The notes: a model not told the origin generated them from the letters alone. A stretch of 64,000 nt of DNA from Deinococcus rubellus (GCF_025244745.1 NZ_CP104213.1:2010001-2074000), one strand, 5' to 3'; shown: positions 47,199 to 56,792, counted from the first letter of the stretch. Numbers and translations are program-made.

Positions 47199-48623
47199 TT
47201 ACGGTTTTCGTCGTTCCCTCTCCTCCGCTTTCGCCGCTTTCACCGCCTCTTGCACCCGCACAGGCGCGGTGCCGCCGTAACTGAGGCGATTCTTGACGCT
47301 CTCCTCCACCGTCAGGCTCCGGGCAACCTCGGCGCTCAGCAGCGGGTGGGCCGATTTCAATTCGGCGTCCGTGAGTTCCCAGAGCTGGCGGCCACTGCGG
47401 GAAGCCACCCCGACCAGCCCGCCCACAACTTCGTGCGCCTCGCGGAACGGCACACCCTGACGCGCCAGGAAGTCGGCGACATCGGTGGCGGTGGAGTAGC
47501 CACGCGCGGCGGCAGTCTTCGTTCTGTCGGCGTGCCAGACGGTCTTGGGGAGCATCTCAGCGTAGAGGCGCAGCACGATAGACAGGGTGTCGTAACTGTC
47601 GAACACGCCCTCCTTGTCTTCCTGCAAGTCCTTGTTGTAGGCCAGCGGCGTGCCCTTCACGACGGTCAGCAGGCCCATCAGGTTGCCGAAGACGCGCCCC
47701 GCCTTGCCGCGTGCCAGCTCGGACACGTCGGGGTTTTTCTTCTGCGGCATGATGCTCGATCCGGTGGTATGACTGTCTGGCAGGGTCAGGAAGCCGAATT
47801 CGAAGGTGGAGTACAGAATCAATTCTTCCGAGAGGCGCGACAGATGGGCGCTCAGAATGGCGCAGGCGCTCAAAAACTCCAGCGCGAAATCCCGGCTGCC
47901 CACACCGTCCAGGCTGTTGGCGGTGGGACGGGCGAACCCCAGCGCCGCCGCCGTCGCGTGCCGGTCAATCGGCCAGGGCGTTCCAGCCAGCGCCGAGGAG
48001 CCGAGAGGAGATTCGTCCATGCGCTCGGCGGCGTCGCGGAAGCGGCCCTCATCGCGCTCCAGCATGGCGACATACGCCATGAACCAGTGGCTGAGCAAGA
48101 TGGGCTGGGCCACCTGCAAGTGCGTGTAGCCGGGCAGAATCACGCCCTCCCCATTGTCGGAGGTCAGATGCTTCTCGGCCTCGGCCAGCATCACCGCCCG
48201 CAGCGCCCGCGTTTTGTCCGCGAGGTCGAGCGCGGCTTCTTTGGTAAACAGCCGGAAATCCACTGCCACCTGATCGTTGCGGCTGCGGGCGGTGTGGAGC
48301 TTGCCCGCCACCGGGCCGATGCGGTCACGCAGGGCAGCCTCCACGTTCATATGCACATCTTCGCGGTCCTGCCGCCATTCAAACGTTTCGGCGCGGATGT
48401 CGGCCAGTACATCGTTCAGGCCACCCCGAATCTGCTGGACTTCCTCAGCGCTGAGAATGCCGACCTGCCCCAGCATCTGCACATGTGCCAGTGAGCCGCG
48501 AATATCCTGCTCAGCAAGACGCTGATCGAAGCCGACGGAAGCGTTGAAGAGTTCCACCAGGCCATCGGTGGCTTCAGCGAAACGGCCACCCCAGAGTTTC
48601 TTGTCTTTCATTTGATTGGTCAT
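47199..48623 (-). CDS. argH: Argininosuccinate lyase
   Basis: 474 residues. [20 protein letters not shown] at the N-terminus, [16 protein letters not shown] near residue 112 and the superfamily signature [12 protein letters not shown] near 290. It splits argininosuccinate into arginine and fumarate. ATG 48623 overlaps the stop of the GNAT gene upstream (ATGA), so it is part of a coupled series. Confidence 0.97.
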   Translation of the reverse strand: MTNQMKDKKLWGGRFAEATDGLVELFNASVGFDQRLAEQDIRGSLAHVQMLGQVGILSAEEVQQIRGGLNDVLADIRAETFEWRQDREDVHMNVEAALRDRIGPVAGKLHTARSRNDQVAVDFRLFTKEAALDLADKTRALRAVMLAEAEKHLTSDNGEGVILPGYTHLQVAQPILLSHWFMAYVAMLERDEGRFRDAAERMDESPLGSSALAGTPWPIDRHATAAALGFARPTANSLDGVGSRDFALEFLSACAILSAHLSRLSEELILYSTFEFGFLTLPDSHTTGSSIMPQKKNPDVSELARGKAGRVFGNLMGLLTVVKGTPLAYNKDLQEDKEGVFDSYDTLSIVLRLYAEMLPKTVWHADRTKTAAARGYSTATDVADFLARQGVPFREAHEVVGGLVGVASRSGRQLWELTDAELKSAHPLLSAEVARSLTVEESVKNRLSYGGTAPVRVQEAVKAAKAEERERRKP

Positions 48624-49105
48624 GTCACAGCCTTTGTGAGAGGATTCGGCACCGCTTTCACCAGCACCACCGGCCTCGGACTCGTCGGACTCCGAAACGA
48701 ATATTCGGCAGCTGCGTCTACCACGTACCCCAGCCGCCCGTAAAACGGCAACGCATCCAGGTTGTATTGCGACACCGCCAGCAGTACCAGCTTGTAGCCA
48801 CGCTCGGCGGCCACCTGTTCCACCGCCTGCACCAGCGCCGCGCCGATGCCCTGCCCGCGCACGTCCGGCAAGGTGGCGAGTTTGTTCAGCGTCAGTGTCT
48901 CCACACCGTCCGGGCGAAAGCTGACGCAGCCCACTGCCGTCTCCCCTATACAGGCCAGGAAGCCGCCACCCAGGGAAAGACTGCGGGCAATGTCCCCAAC
49001 CGTCGTGCGGGTCCAGCTTGAGCGCGGATCCATGCCAGCGGCCATCATCACGGCGTGAAAGGCCGCAGCGTCAGTAGAAAAAGCCGGACGGAGGGTGAAG
49101 GTCAT
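48620..49105 (-). CDS. GNAT family N-acetyltransferase coupled to argH
   Basis: 161 residues. Motif [22 protein letters not shown], then [17 protein letters not shown] (motif B). Its 3' end overlaps argH by 4 nt and its 5' end is overlapped by the next GNAT gene, so it is translated with them. The sequence is unlike the three longer-block paralogues upstream. Confidence 0.87.
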   Translation of the reverse strand: MTFTLRPAFSTDAAAFHAVMMAAGMDPRSSWTRTTVGDIARSLSLGGGFLACIGETAVGCVSFRPDGVETLTLNKLATLPDVRGQGIGAALVQAVEQVAAERGYKLVLLAVSQYNLDALPFYGRLGYVVDAAAEYSFRSPTSPRPVVLVKAVPNPLTKAVT

Positions 49106-49584
49106 GGTCCGGCCCCAGAAAAAATCAGACGCATTTCATTGGTGGGTACAAACCCCAGCTTGATGTAAGTGGGTTTCCCCGCGTCGGAGGCGTGCAGGCT
49201 GACCTGTTCCAGACCGCGAGAAGCACACTCGGCCAGCAGAACTCGCAGCAAATGCTGGGCCAAACCCTGCCCGCGCTGAGACGGAGCCACATAGACGTTC
49301 AGGATGTAAGCCCGTACTGGAGCAAGGTTACGCGGGCTGGGCGGCAAATCCTGCCAGATGACACCCGCACCGGCCACCACTTGCCCCTCAGCTTCAATCA
49401 GGACGCCGAAGTAGATTCCTCTTTCCAGTGCTCCGCGTAACCATCCCCGACCAGGAGCAGAGGCTGCCTGCACCCGCCCTGGATCACTGCCAGTGTCCGT
49501 GAAGAGGGCGTCGCGCTGCTTCTGAATGGTTTCAGCGTCTGCCAGCGTGGCAGGGCGCAGGGTAAAGCCTTTGGGTAAGGTCAT
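49102..49584 (-). CDS. GNAT N-acetyltransferase, tandem paralogue 1
   Basis: 160 residues beginning [20 protein letters not shown]. Motif [21 protein letters not shown]; motif [22 protein letters not shown]. The same plan and exactly the same length as the two upstream genes shows a tandem family. ATG 49584 overlaps the stop of paralogue 2 (ATGA). A longer frame to 49836 is a shadow. Confidence 0.87.
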   Translation of the reverse strand: MTLPKGFTLRPATLADAETIQKQRDALFTDTGSDPGRVQAASAPGRGWLRGALERGIYFGVLIEAEGQVVAGAGVIWQDLPPSPRNLAPVRAYILNVYVAPSQRGQGLAQHLLRVLLAECASRGLEQVSLHASDAGKPTYIKLGFVPTNEMRLIFSGAGP

Positions 49585-50063
49585 AGCCCAGCCTCGGCAA
49601 AAAGCAAACGCAGTTCGGGCGTCGGCTTGAATCCAAGTCTGGTATAGGTGGCCCGCCCCGCATCGGAGGCGTGCAGGCTGACCAGATCCACCCCCCGCGC
49701 CAGACACTCGGCCAGCAGCGCCCGCACCAGCTGTCCAGCCAGTCCCTGCCCACGCTGCTGGGGAGCAACGTACACGTTGTCGAGGTAAGCCCGCACTGAG
49801 GAAGGCGACTTGGGGCTGGGTTGGAACTCCTGCCACTGTGCGCCCGCTCCGGCCACGATCTGCCCGCCGTGTTCCAGCAGCAGACCGTGATACGCACCGC
49901 TGGCGAGGGTTCGGCGCAGCCAGGTCAGACTGGAGGCTGAAACGGCCTGAATCTGCTCCAACCCGCTGCCGATATCAGCGAACATGGCGTCGCGCTGGGC
50001 CTGGATGGTTTCAGCGTCTACCAGCGTGGCAGAGCGCAGGGTAAAGCCGTCAGGCAGGCTCAC
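49581..50063 (-). CDS. GNAT N-acetyltransferase, tandem paralogue 2
   Basis: 160 residues if it starts at GTG 50063 (VSLPDGFTLRSATLVDAETI), which aligns with MTLPKGF in paralogue 1 and overlaps the next stop (GTGA). Motif A: NVYVAPQQRGQGLAGQLVRA; motif B: HASDAGRATYTRLGFKPTPEL. About half the residues seem shared with paralogue 1, more than with paralogue 3. Confidence 0.87.
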   Translation of the reverse strand: MSLPDGFTLRSATLVDAETIQAQRDAMFADIGSGLEQIQAVSASSLTWLRRTLASGAYHGLLLEHGGQIVAGAGAQWQEFQPSPKSPSSVRAYLDNVYVAPQQRGQGLAGQLVRALLAECLARGVDLVSLHASDAGRATYTRLGFKPTPELRLLFAEAGL

Positions 50064-50542
50064 TCCGTCCACGCTCCCAGATTCAGGCGCATCTCGGGCG
50101 CTTTGGCTTCTTCAAATCCCATTCGTTTGTACATCGGGCGGCCCATCACGGCAGCATTCAAGTTGGCCGATTTCACACCCCGCCGCTGGGCCTCAGCCAA
50201 AACCTCTCGTGTCAGCGCTTCTCCCAGCCCGCGCCCACGCTGCTCCGGCACGGTATAGACGCCCTGCACATGGGCACGCAGGCCGCCAGGATCGCTCGGC
50301 ACGGGCACCATCGGGAAAAACATCAGGCCCGCGCAGGAGACAGGCACACCCTCCACTTCGGCAAGAACCGACCAGTACCGCCTATCCATCACTGCTGCTC
50401 CAAAATAAGCCGTCCAGCACGCTTTCCAGCCGTCTTCCAGCGGTGCACCCATGTCACTGAACATGGCGGCGCGGAAACGGGCCAGGAGCGCGGCGTCTTC
50501 ATGACGGGCAACACAGAATGTGTACCCTTTCGGCAAGCCCAT
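50060..50542 (-). CDS. GNAT N-acetyltransferase, tandem paralogue 3
   Basis: 160 residues from ATG 50542 (MGLPKGYTFCVARHEDAALL), chosen because both paralogues start at the equivalent point and all three then have the same length. A TTG at 50587, which overlaps the argG stop as TTGA, is an alternative that adds 15 residues. Motif A: VYTVPEQRGRGLGEALTREV; motif B: NAAVMGRPMYKRMGFEEAK. It is the most divergent of the three. Confidence 0.85.
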   Translation of the reverse strand: MGLPKGYTFCVARHEDAALLARFRAAMFSDMGAPLEDGWKACWTAYFGAAVMDRRYWSVLAEVEGVPVSCAGLMFFPMVPVPSDPGGLRAHVQGVYTVPEQRGRGLGEALTREVLAEAQRRGVKSANLNAAVMGRPMYKRMGFEEAKAPEMRLNLGAWTE

Positions 50543-50583
50543 CCGCCCACCGGCACCCAGATTCGGTTCAGCCGGTGCTTCAT

Positions 50584-51828
50584 TCAATCCTTCTTGGCCT
50601 TCGCCTCGACCCGTGCCTGCACCCGCATCCGCAGGGCGTTGAGCTTGATGAACGCGCCCGCGTCGTGCTGGTTGTAGTCGCCGCCCGCCTCGAAGCTCAC
50701 CAGGTCTTTGTCGTACAGGCTGCGCGGCGCTTTGCGGCCCACCACATCGCAGTTGCCCTTATACAGCTTCAGGCGGGCCGTACCGGTCACGCTCTGCGCC
50801 ACGTGGTCGATATAAACCTGCAAGGCCTCGCGTTCCGGAGCAAACCAGAATCCGTTGTAGACCAGTTCGGCGTACTTGACGCCCAGTGCGTCGCGCTGGT
50901 GAAGCACTTCCCGGTCCAGGGTCAGGCTCTCCACGGCGCGGCGGGCGTGGTACAGGACAGTACCGCCGGGCGTCTCGTACACGCCACGCGATTTCATACC
51001 CACAAAGCGGTTCTCCACAAGGTCGATCCGGCCCACGCCGTTGCGTCCGCCAATTTCATTGGCTTTGGTCAACAGCGCGGCGGGTGACAGCTTCTCGCCG
51101 TTGATGCTCACCGGATCGCCGTTCACGAAGTCCACTTCCACGTATTCGGCCTGGTCGGGCGCGTCTTCAGGCGAAACAGTCAGCTTGAACATGTGGGCGG
51201 GCGGCTCAGTCCAGGGGTCTTCCAGAATGCCGCCCTCGTAAGAGATGTGCAGCATGTTGGCGTCGGTGCTCCAGGGGTCTTTCTTGGTGGTCGGCACCGG
51301 AATGTCATTCTCATGGGCAAAGGCTTCCAGGTCGGCGCGGCCCTGAAAATCCCAGTCGCGCCAGGGGGCCACCGTCACGATGTCGGGTTTGAGGGCGTAG
51401 GCGGTCATCTCGAATCTGACCTGATCGTTGCCCTTACCCGTTGCCCCGTGCGACACGGCCACTGCCCCCTCTTTCTCGGCGATTTCCACCATCTTCTTGG
51501 CGATCAGCGGGCGGGCAATACTGGTGCCGAGCAGGTAATAGCCCTCATACAGCGCCGAGCTGCGAAACATCGGGAAGACGTAGTCGCGCACGAACTCCTC
51601 TTTCAGGTCCAGCGCATAAGCGGCCACCGCGCCGGTTCTGAGGGCCTTGAGGCGGGCCTCCTCCACCTCGTCGCCCTGGCCCAGATCGGCAGTAAAGCAC
51701 ACCACGTCGTAGCCGCGCTCTGTTTGCAGCCACTTGAGAATGATGGAGGTGTCCAGCCCGCCAGAGTAAGCCAGTACGATCCTGGGCTTGGCGGCGTTCG
51801 TTTCGGGCTTCTGCTCGGTTGGCGTCAT
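50584..51828 (-). CDS. argG: Argininosuccinate synthase
   Basis: 414 residues. P-loop [16 protein letters not shown] near residue 20 binds [34 protein letters not shown] and [16 protein letters not shown] are standard. It joins citrulline and aspartate. Start is ATG 51828 ([20 protein letters not shown]) with GGGAG about 10 nt upstream; an extension to 52017 has no similarity. It heads the minus-strand arginine series. Confidence 0.96.
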   Translation of the reverse strand: MTPTEQKPETNAAKPRIVLAYSGGLDTSIILKWLQTERGYDVVCFTADLGQGDEVEEARLKALRTGAVAAYALDLKEEFVRDYVFPMFRSSALYEGYYLLGTSIARPLIAKKMVEIAEKEGAVAVSHGATGKGNDQVRFEMTAYALKPDIVTVAPWRDWDFQGRADLEAFAHENDIPVPTTKKDPWSTDANMLHISYEGGILEDPWTEPPAHMFKLTVSPEDAPDQAEYVEVDFVNGDPVSINGEKLSPAALLTKANEIGGRNGVGRIDLVENRFVGMKSRGVYETPGGTVLYHARRAVESLTLDREVLHQRDALGVKYAELVYNGFWFAPEREALQVYIDHVAQSVTGTARLKLYKGNCDVVGRKAPRSLYDKDLVSFEAGGDYNQHDAGAFIKLNALRMRVQARVEAKAKKD

Positions 51829-51973
51829 GTTCGTATTCTCCCAGACAGCACGGTGAAAAGAGGCGGATTCTTCTGAAAACCACAGCACATCACCCGGCCC
51901 TGATCTTGCCACCCGCTTCACGGAAAGCGGGGCAGGCAGGTCAGCGTCGGGTGGGGGGGGTCGGCATTCTCTA

Positions 51974-52007
51974 CGTATGGTTATACGCCTTAAACGCATA
52001 GCTATGC
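51974..52007. promoter_or_regulatory. Two adjacent palindromes in the argG / beta-repeat gene divergent region
   Basis: CGTAT-GGTT-ATACG (51974-51987) is an inverted repeat, and GCATAGCTATGC (51996-52007) is a perfect 12-bp palindrome 9 bp away. Paired arms in a divergent promoter region suit an operator such as an arginine-repressor site; no known box is matched closely, so this is a guess. Nothing else stands out in 51829-52084 apart from a G-run near 51953. Confidence 0.42.
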
Positions 52008-52084
52008 AAGTGAACACGACGGCATGGGCAGGTTCGCATATCGAGCTGATGTCATCTTCACTTCAGTCCAGTAAGGTGGGCCGT

Positions 52085-52696
52085 ATGGCATTTCATCCTA
52101 TCTTTAACCTGTCGATACTCGCACTGCTGCTCAACACCACTTCAGCGCTCGCTGCAACGCCCTACAGCAGCGTCAATGTCACGCTCAAACAGGAGTTGGG
52201 CAACTTATCGCTCGGTGGCAATACCAGGGCCTCTCCGGTCATGGGTATCAGCAAACCCACCATCAAGAATGGCGTGGCCTACGTGAGCGCGTCTCACTCG
52301 CTGGGTGACTGGGCCATCGGCCTGAGTCCCAAATTGCCCATCAGCTTGACGGTCATGAGCCAGCAGGGCGACGCCGTCCTTGATCTGCGCCCACTGCAAC
52401 TCTCGGCGCTCACCATCACACAGCAACTCGGTACCCTGACGCTGATGCTGCCCGCCGCCAATTTAAATGTCTCCCTCACTCAATCGCAGGGCGACGGTAC
52501 CATTACTTTGCCGCCCAATGTAGGCTTACGCCTGAACGCCAAGCAGTTCACCCAGGGCACATTGATCATGAATGGGAAAACAGTGGCAGCCGGCCTCAAA
52601 TTTGACGGCACTTACCAGACGGCCAACTACGACAGTGCCCAGTACAAAGTCAACATGACTGTGAAAAAACAGCTGGGCACACTGACTATCAAATAG
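52085..52696 (+). CDS. Secreted protein with LGxLTLxLP beta repeats, unrecognised family
   Basis: 203 residues. Signal peptide MAFHPIFNLSILALLLNTTS with cleavage near ALA. The mature chain repeats a beta-strand motif: KQELGNLSLGG, QQGDAVLDLRP, TQQLGTLTLMLP, SQGDGTITLPP and KKQLGTLTIK. This is reminiscent of stacked-strand (toast-rack) bacterial domains such as DUF4097/DUF2154, but the identity is not established. It lies divergent from argG. A longer frame back to 51977 adds sequence without the signal peptide and is rejected. Confidence 0.7.
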   Translation: MAFHPIFNLSILALLLNTTSALAATPYSSVNVTLKQELGNLSLGGNTRASPVMGISKPTIKNGVAYVSASHSLGDWAIGLSPKLPISLTVMSQQGDAVLDLRPLQLSALTITQQLGTLTLMLPAANLNVSLTQSQGDGTITLPPNVGLRLNAKQFTQGTLIMNGKTVAAGLKFDGTYQTANYDSAQYKVNMTVKKQLGTLTIK

Positions 52697-52713
52697 CAGC
52701 ACGCTCTCGGATG

Positions 52714-53847
52714 TCAACGACTTAAAAAGCCCTTCAACCGTCGCAGCGCTTCTTCGATCTCGGCTTCCGATTTGCAGAAAGCCAGACGCAGCATCTCCGG
52801 CGGCGCGGGCTGGGTGCGGTAGAAGGCTTCCAGTGGAATAACCGCCACACCGCCCTCGGTCACGAGTCGCTCAGCGTCCACGCCCGGCAAACGGGCGGTC
52901 AGAAAATATGTGCCCTGCGGCGTGAACACCTCCGCGCCGAGGTCCCGCAGGCCAGCGGCAAGCAGCTGCATCCTCTTGAGGTAGCTGCGGCGCAGCCCAT
53001 CATAAAACCCGCTTGTCCGCGCTATGCCGAGGGCCTCAGCCACCGCCGCCTGCAAAGGAGCTGGGGCGCAAAAGGTCGTCCACTGATGTAAGCCCGCCAC
53101 TTCCGGCGCAGCACCCTCAGGCGTTACGATCCAGCCGACCCGCCAGCCCGTGGCATCGAGCCGCTTGCCCGCGCTGCCCACGGTGAAGGTGCGCTCCGGG
53201 GCCAGGGTCCGCAGCGAGACGGGTCGCACGTCGTAATACAGCTCGTCGTAAACTTCGTCGCTGATCAGCCAGAAATCGTGCTCACGGGCCAGGTCCGCGA
53301 TTGCCTGCAACTCGGCCCGCGTGAACACGCTCCCAGTGGGATTAAAAGGACTGTTGACGATCAATGCTTTGGTGCGCGGCGTCACCGCCCGGCACAGTGC
53401 ATCAATATCCAGTCGCCAGCCCTCTGCCGACAAGTTCAGCGGCACGCCGACGAACGTTGCGCCCACCATGACCGTCTGGGGCAGGTAAATGTCGAAGACC
53501 GGCTCGAAGGCGATCAACTCGTCGGGCTGGCCGCCGGGATTGGGACCATACAGCGTCTGCGCCAGCGCGAACATCGCCTCGGTGGCCCCGCAGGTGATCA
53601 CAACCTGTTCCGGCTGAACCTCCAGATCCTGGGCCACCGCCTCGCGCAGCGCGGGCAGGCCAATCGGCGGTGAGTACTGGTCCACCGTGCCCACCGCGCG
53701 GCGGGCGGCCTCCAGCAAGAAGGCAGGCGGCGGCGTGCTGGGAAAACCCTGGCCCAGATTGACTGCGCCGCGCTGGGCCGCCAGGCGACTCATGCGGGAA
53801 AAGATGCTCTCGGCGGACAGGCGGGTGCGGGCATGCAAGCTGGGCAT
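52714..53847 (-). CDS. Class I/II pyridoxal-phosphate aminotransferase (KAT/YbdL-like)
   Basis: 377 residues. NLGQGFPSTPPPAFLLEAAR and DQYSPPIGLPALREAVAQ at the N-terminus, ITCGATEAMFALAQTLYG, NSPFNPTGSVFTRAEL, LISDEVYDELYYD and the PLP lysine in SAGKRLDATGWRVGWI. The IGLPALREAVA and SAGKRLDATGWRVGW forms suit the kynurenine/methionine aminotransferase-like branch. The amino donor is not determinable here. It ends 17 bp from the beta-repeat gene's stop on the other strand. Confidence 0.93.
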   Translation of the reverse strand: MPSLHARTRLSAESIFSRMSRLAAQRGAVNLGQGFPSTPPPAFLLEAARRAVGTVDQYSPPIGLPALREAVAQDLEVQPEQVVITCGATEAMFALAQTLYGPNPGGQPDELIAFEPVFDIYLPQTVMVGATFVGVPLNLSAEGWRLDIDALCRAVTPRTKALIVNSPFNPTGSVFTRAELQAIADLAREHDFWLISDEVYDELYYDVRPVSLRTLAPERTFTVGSAGKRLDATGWRVGWIVTPEGAAPEVAGLHQWTTFCAPAPLQAAVAEALGIARTSGFYDGLRRSYLKRMQLLAAGLRDLGAEVFTPQGTYFLTARLPGVDAERLVTEGGVAVIPLEAFYRTQPAPPEMLRLAFCKSEAEIEEALRRLKGFLSR

Positions 53848-53954
53848 ACCTTCAGTCTGCGCTTTGGGGCCCCACAGCCCGGCGGCGGCGTCCAGACAAA
53901 GGCGTGTCCAGAAAAAAGAATGGGCAGGCAGAAACGCGGCATCGAGATAAGCAC

Positions 53955-53982
53955 AAAAAAGCCCCCACCATCAGGCAGGGGC
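53955..53982 (-). terminator. Terminator of the beta-barrel-like protein gene
   Basis: On the minus strand GCCCCTGCC-TGAT-GGTGGGGGC (two G-T pairs) is followed by six T residues, 19 bp after the stop codon. Confidence 0.85.
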
Positions 53983-54000
53983 CATGAGGGAAAAGAGCGT

Positions 54001-54474
54001 TCAGGGCAACTGGTAATCCAGGCCGATGCGCACGCCAGTGCCAATACCGACACCCGTACCCGAGCCGACGGAAACCCGGATGCCCGCGTTCACCTCGCCA
54101 AATACGCTCAGAGGGCCGCCGACGATGTTGTACTTCAGGCCCGCCAGTGCGTGGGGGTAGATCGAGACGCCGGTGAAGCTGCCCAGCCCCACGCCCGCGC
54201 CCAGGCCGAAGCCGTAGTAGGGCGACAGGCCGCCAAAGTTCTGGCTGCTGATATCGCTGAGGTAATCCACCGTGCCGCCCACCGAAACCTGGCCGAAGTT
54301 GAAGTTCAGGGCGTCGAGATTGAGGCCGTAGCGCACGGCAGAGGTGTCGGTCAAATCGCTCTTGTAATGCACGGACAGACCGGAACCGACGGAGCCGCCG
54401 ATATAATTGGCCGCCGAGGCCATAGAAGCTGATGCCAGGACCAGCGTCGTCACTTTGAGCAGGGTCTTATTCAT
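54001..54474 (-). CDS. Secreted, probably outer-membrane beta-barrel-like protein
   Basis: 157 residues. Signal peptide MNKTLLKVTTLVLASASMAS, probably cleaved at SAA. The mature part has alternating Gly/hydrophobic strands (LSPYYGFGLGAGVGLGSFTG, GEVNAGIRVSVGSGTGVGIG), a layout common in small outer-membrane barrels. Family not recognised. CATACT lies 7 nt before the ATG with no SD, so the mRNA may be leaderless. Confidence 0.7.
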   Translation of the reverse strand: MNKTLLKVTTLVLASASMASAANYIGGSVGSGLSVHYKSDLTDTSAVRYGLNLDALNFNFGQVSVGGTVDYLSDISSQNFGGLSPYYGFGLGAGVGLGSFTGVSIYPHALAGLKYNIVGGPLSVFGEVNAGIRVSVGSGTGVGIGTGVRIGLDYQLP

Positions 54475-54481
54475 AAAAAGC

Positions 54482-54487
54482 AGTATG
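54482..54487 (-). promoter_or_regulatory. -10 element for the beta-barrel-like gene
   Basis: CATACT on the minus strand, 7 nt before ATG 54474. Confidence 0.35.
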
Positions 54488-54551
54488 AAACACTCCGCCA
54501 GCTCACTGCCCATACGTCTTCTTAATGCTGAAGAAGTCAAATCTTCGCACT

Positions 54552-55217
54552 TCAGGCCAGGTCGCCGCGCTCCAGGACCACCAGCAGCGCCGCCGGATCA
54601 TCACAAACTTCACCCGGCAAATTCACGCCCGGCAATTCTTCATTGCCGCCGCAGCGGAGCAGCACACAGCGAACGCCTGCTTTCCGGGCCGCCTCCGCGT
54701 CATATTCGGTGTCGCCCATCATCAATGTCTCCTCCGCTGCCATGCCGAGCTTCTTCAGCGCCTCCGCGATGCTGTCGGCATCGGGCTTGCTGGCCCCACC
54801 TCACTGGAGGTCACGCGGGCACCGTCCAGGCTTTCCAGGCCGATATATCCCAGCTCCTATTCCACGATCTCATCCTCGCCGCTGCTGCCGAGCATGAGAT
54901 TGAAACCGAGGTCGCGTGGGCTCGCCACCAGTTTGGCTGCGCCAGGCGTGGCCTGAAGGTCGGGAAGCATGGGTTTGAACGCCTCCTCCCAACCTTTTGT
55001 CAGGGCCTGGCCCTGCTCGCTCTCGGCATCTAGGCCCGTCAGCCTGGGAATCACCTTGTCACCGCCCATGCCGATGGGGGGGGCGCACCTGCCCAAAGAA
55101 AACGTCAAAGCCGCGCTGCCGGAAGGAAGTGACCCAGGCGCGGGTGTGCACGTCGCTGCCGTCGATCAGGATGCCGTCGAGGTCAAGAATGACGGCGCGG
55201 AGGCGGGAAGTGGCCAT
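54552..55217 (-). pseudogene. HAD-superfamily phosphatase (phosphoglycolate-phosphatase-like) pseudogene
   Basis: ATG 55217 begins MATSRLRAVILDLDGILIDG with HAD motif I (DLDG). After VFFGQVRPP the frame is broken in a run of eight C; removing one C continues PIGMGGDKVIPRLTG and KGWEEAFKPMLPDLQATPGA. An in-frame TAG lies at 54857-54859; sequence resumes GYIGLESLDGARVTSS, and after a second frame change SKPDADSIAEALKKLGMAA and MMGDTEYDAEAARKAGV (motif IV GD). Three separate lesions make it non-functional. It is the only gene-like content in 54475-55280. Confidence 0.85.
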
Positions 55218-55280
55218 AAGTGCAGGGGAGCGGCTGAACTGAACAAGCAGCGCCGCAAGCTGTTGAGCCAAAGCAAAGAC

Positions 55281-55313
55281 AAGGCCCCCGTCTCAACCAC
55301 AGACGAAGGCCCT
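55281..55313 (-). terminator. Hairpin downstream of nuoN
   Basis: On the minus strand AGGGCCTTCGTCT and AGACGGGGGCCTT pair around GTGGTTG (two mismatches); the tail is GTCTTTG, poor in T. It lies 25 bp after the nuoN stop and likely ends the complex I operon. Confidence 0.45.
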
Positions 55314-55337
55314 ACCCTCACAGCGCTCAGCGTTGCT

Positions 55338-56792
55338 TCAACGCCCTGCCAGCACCGTCCAGATGGCCGGATTCGCCACCAGTCCATATGCCAAGTTCGG
55401 CAGAATGCCCAGTACCGTCACGCCGACCACGCTGATAACGACGGCGGCGGTGGTGGGCGTGCGTTCGCCGGGGTACTCGCGGGCGGGGGTACGGTCGGGC
55501 ATGAACATCAGCATGGCAGGGCGCAGGTAATAGATGAGCGCCGCCACGCTGCCCATCGCCGCGATGATGGTGAGGCCCACGTACCCAGCCTGAAACGCCA
55601 CCTGAAACGCCAGATATTTGCCCATGAAGCCCGCGAACGGCGGCAGGCCCGCCAGCGAGCCAAGGCAGACCGCCAGCGCCACCGCGTAGGCTGGATGGCG
55701 GTAAAACAGGCCGCGCATGTCGTCGAGCGAGAAGGCCACCTCACTGCGTTGCAACGCCCCCATCACCGCAAACGCGCCCGCCGTCATCAGGGTGTAGACC
55801 AGCAGGTAGTAGGTCAGGGCCGGGCCGCCCGTCGCTGGATTACCCAGGAGTGCCAGCGCCAGAAAGCCGGTGTGGGCCACCGCCGAGTAAGCCATCAGGC
55901 GCTTGAAATTGGTCTGGAAGAGTGCACCGAGGTTACCGACCACGATAGTGGCGACGATCAATACTTGCAGCACCGCTGCCCAGGCCGGGACATTCTGCAT
56001 GGCCCCGCCGAAGACCCGCAGCATCCCCGCGAAGGCCGCCACCTTGACCACCGTGCTCAGAAACAGGCCGACGGTGGTGGGCGCACCCGAATACAGGTCG
56101 GGGGTCCACTGGTGAAAGGGAGCCAGCGCCACCTTGAAGCCGAAGCCGCACAGCAGCATCAGGGCACCGACGACCAGCAAACCGACGTTCTGGACTTGTA
56201 GCCCGGCAGTGGCGTCGCGGATGCCGACGTAATTGAGGGTGCCAGTTGCGCCGTAGACCAGCGCGATGCCGTAGATCAGGATGGCGCTGCCCACTGCGCC
56301 GAGCAGGAAATACTTCATACCCGCTTCCTCAGCGCGACGGCTGTCCTGCAAGGTGGAGATGACATAGCCCGACAAGCTCATGATCTCCAACCCGATCAGC
56401 ATGGTCACCAGGTCGCCGGAAAAGGCGATCAGCAACGTGCCGGTGACGGCGTACATCAGCATGGCGTCAAATTCGGGAAAGGCCAGTTTGGCGCGGGCCG
56501 CGCTGTCGTAGCTGACCAGTAAGGTCATCAGCGAGCCGAGCAGAATGATCAGGCCGATAGAAAGGGCCACGTTATCAGCCTGCAAACTGCCGCCAAAGGT
56601 GCTGAGATTGCTGTCCCACAGCATCACCATCCTGATGCCCGCCACCACCAGCGTCGCCATGCTGATCAGCGTAATAGATCTCCGGGGCAGGAAAAAGCCC
56701 AGCACCGTGGCAAGAATCGCGCCGAGCAGAGTGATGGCGATGGGCAAGAGAGGCGCGAGGGCCACATCGGGCAAAACGAGAGCAGTATTCAA
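55338..56792 (-). CDS. nuoN: NADH-quinone oxidoreductase subunit N
   Basis: 484 residues with about 14 hydrophobic helices, the antiporter-like subunit of complex I. FSGDLVTMLIGLEIMSLSGY carries the helix-5 Glu, and KVALAPFHQWTPDLYSGAPT, then LFQTNFKRLMAYSAVAHTGF are conserved. It moves protons with quinone reduction. TTG 56792 is 6 nt after AAGGGG; a TTG at 56822 is an alternative. Last gene of the cluster. Confidence 0.92.
   Translation of the reverse strand: MNTALVLPDVALAPLLPIAITLLGAILATVLGFFLPRRSITLISMATLVVAGIRMVMLWDSNLSTFGGSLQADNVALSIGLIILLGSLMTLLVSYDSAARAKLAFPEFDAMLMYAVTGTLLIAFSGDLVTMLIGLEIMSLSGYVISTLQDSRRAEEAGMKYFLLGAVGSAILIYGIALVYGATGTLNYVGIRDATAGLQVQNVGLLVVGALMLLCGFGFKVALAPFHQWTPDLYSGAPTTVGLFLSTVVKVAAFAGMLRVFGGAMQNVPAWAAVLQVLIVATIVVGNLGALFQTNFKRLMAYSAVAHTGFLALALLGNPATGGPALTYYLLVYTLMTAGAFAVMGALQRSEVAFSLDDMRGLFYRHPAYAVALAVCLGSLAGLPPFAGFMGKYLAFQVAFQAGYVGLTIIAAMGSVAALIYYLRPAMLMFMPDRTPAREYPGERTPTTAAVVISVVGVTVLGILPNLAYGLVANPAIWTVLAGR

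Noticed and set aside
47199..50587. Longer upstream starts for several GNAT genes
   Set aside because: The extensions are shadows of the overlapping upstream genes and break the length agreement of the paralogues.
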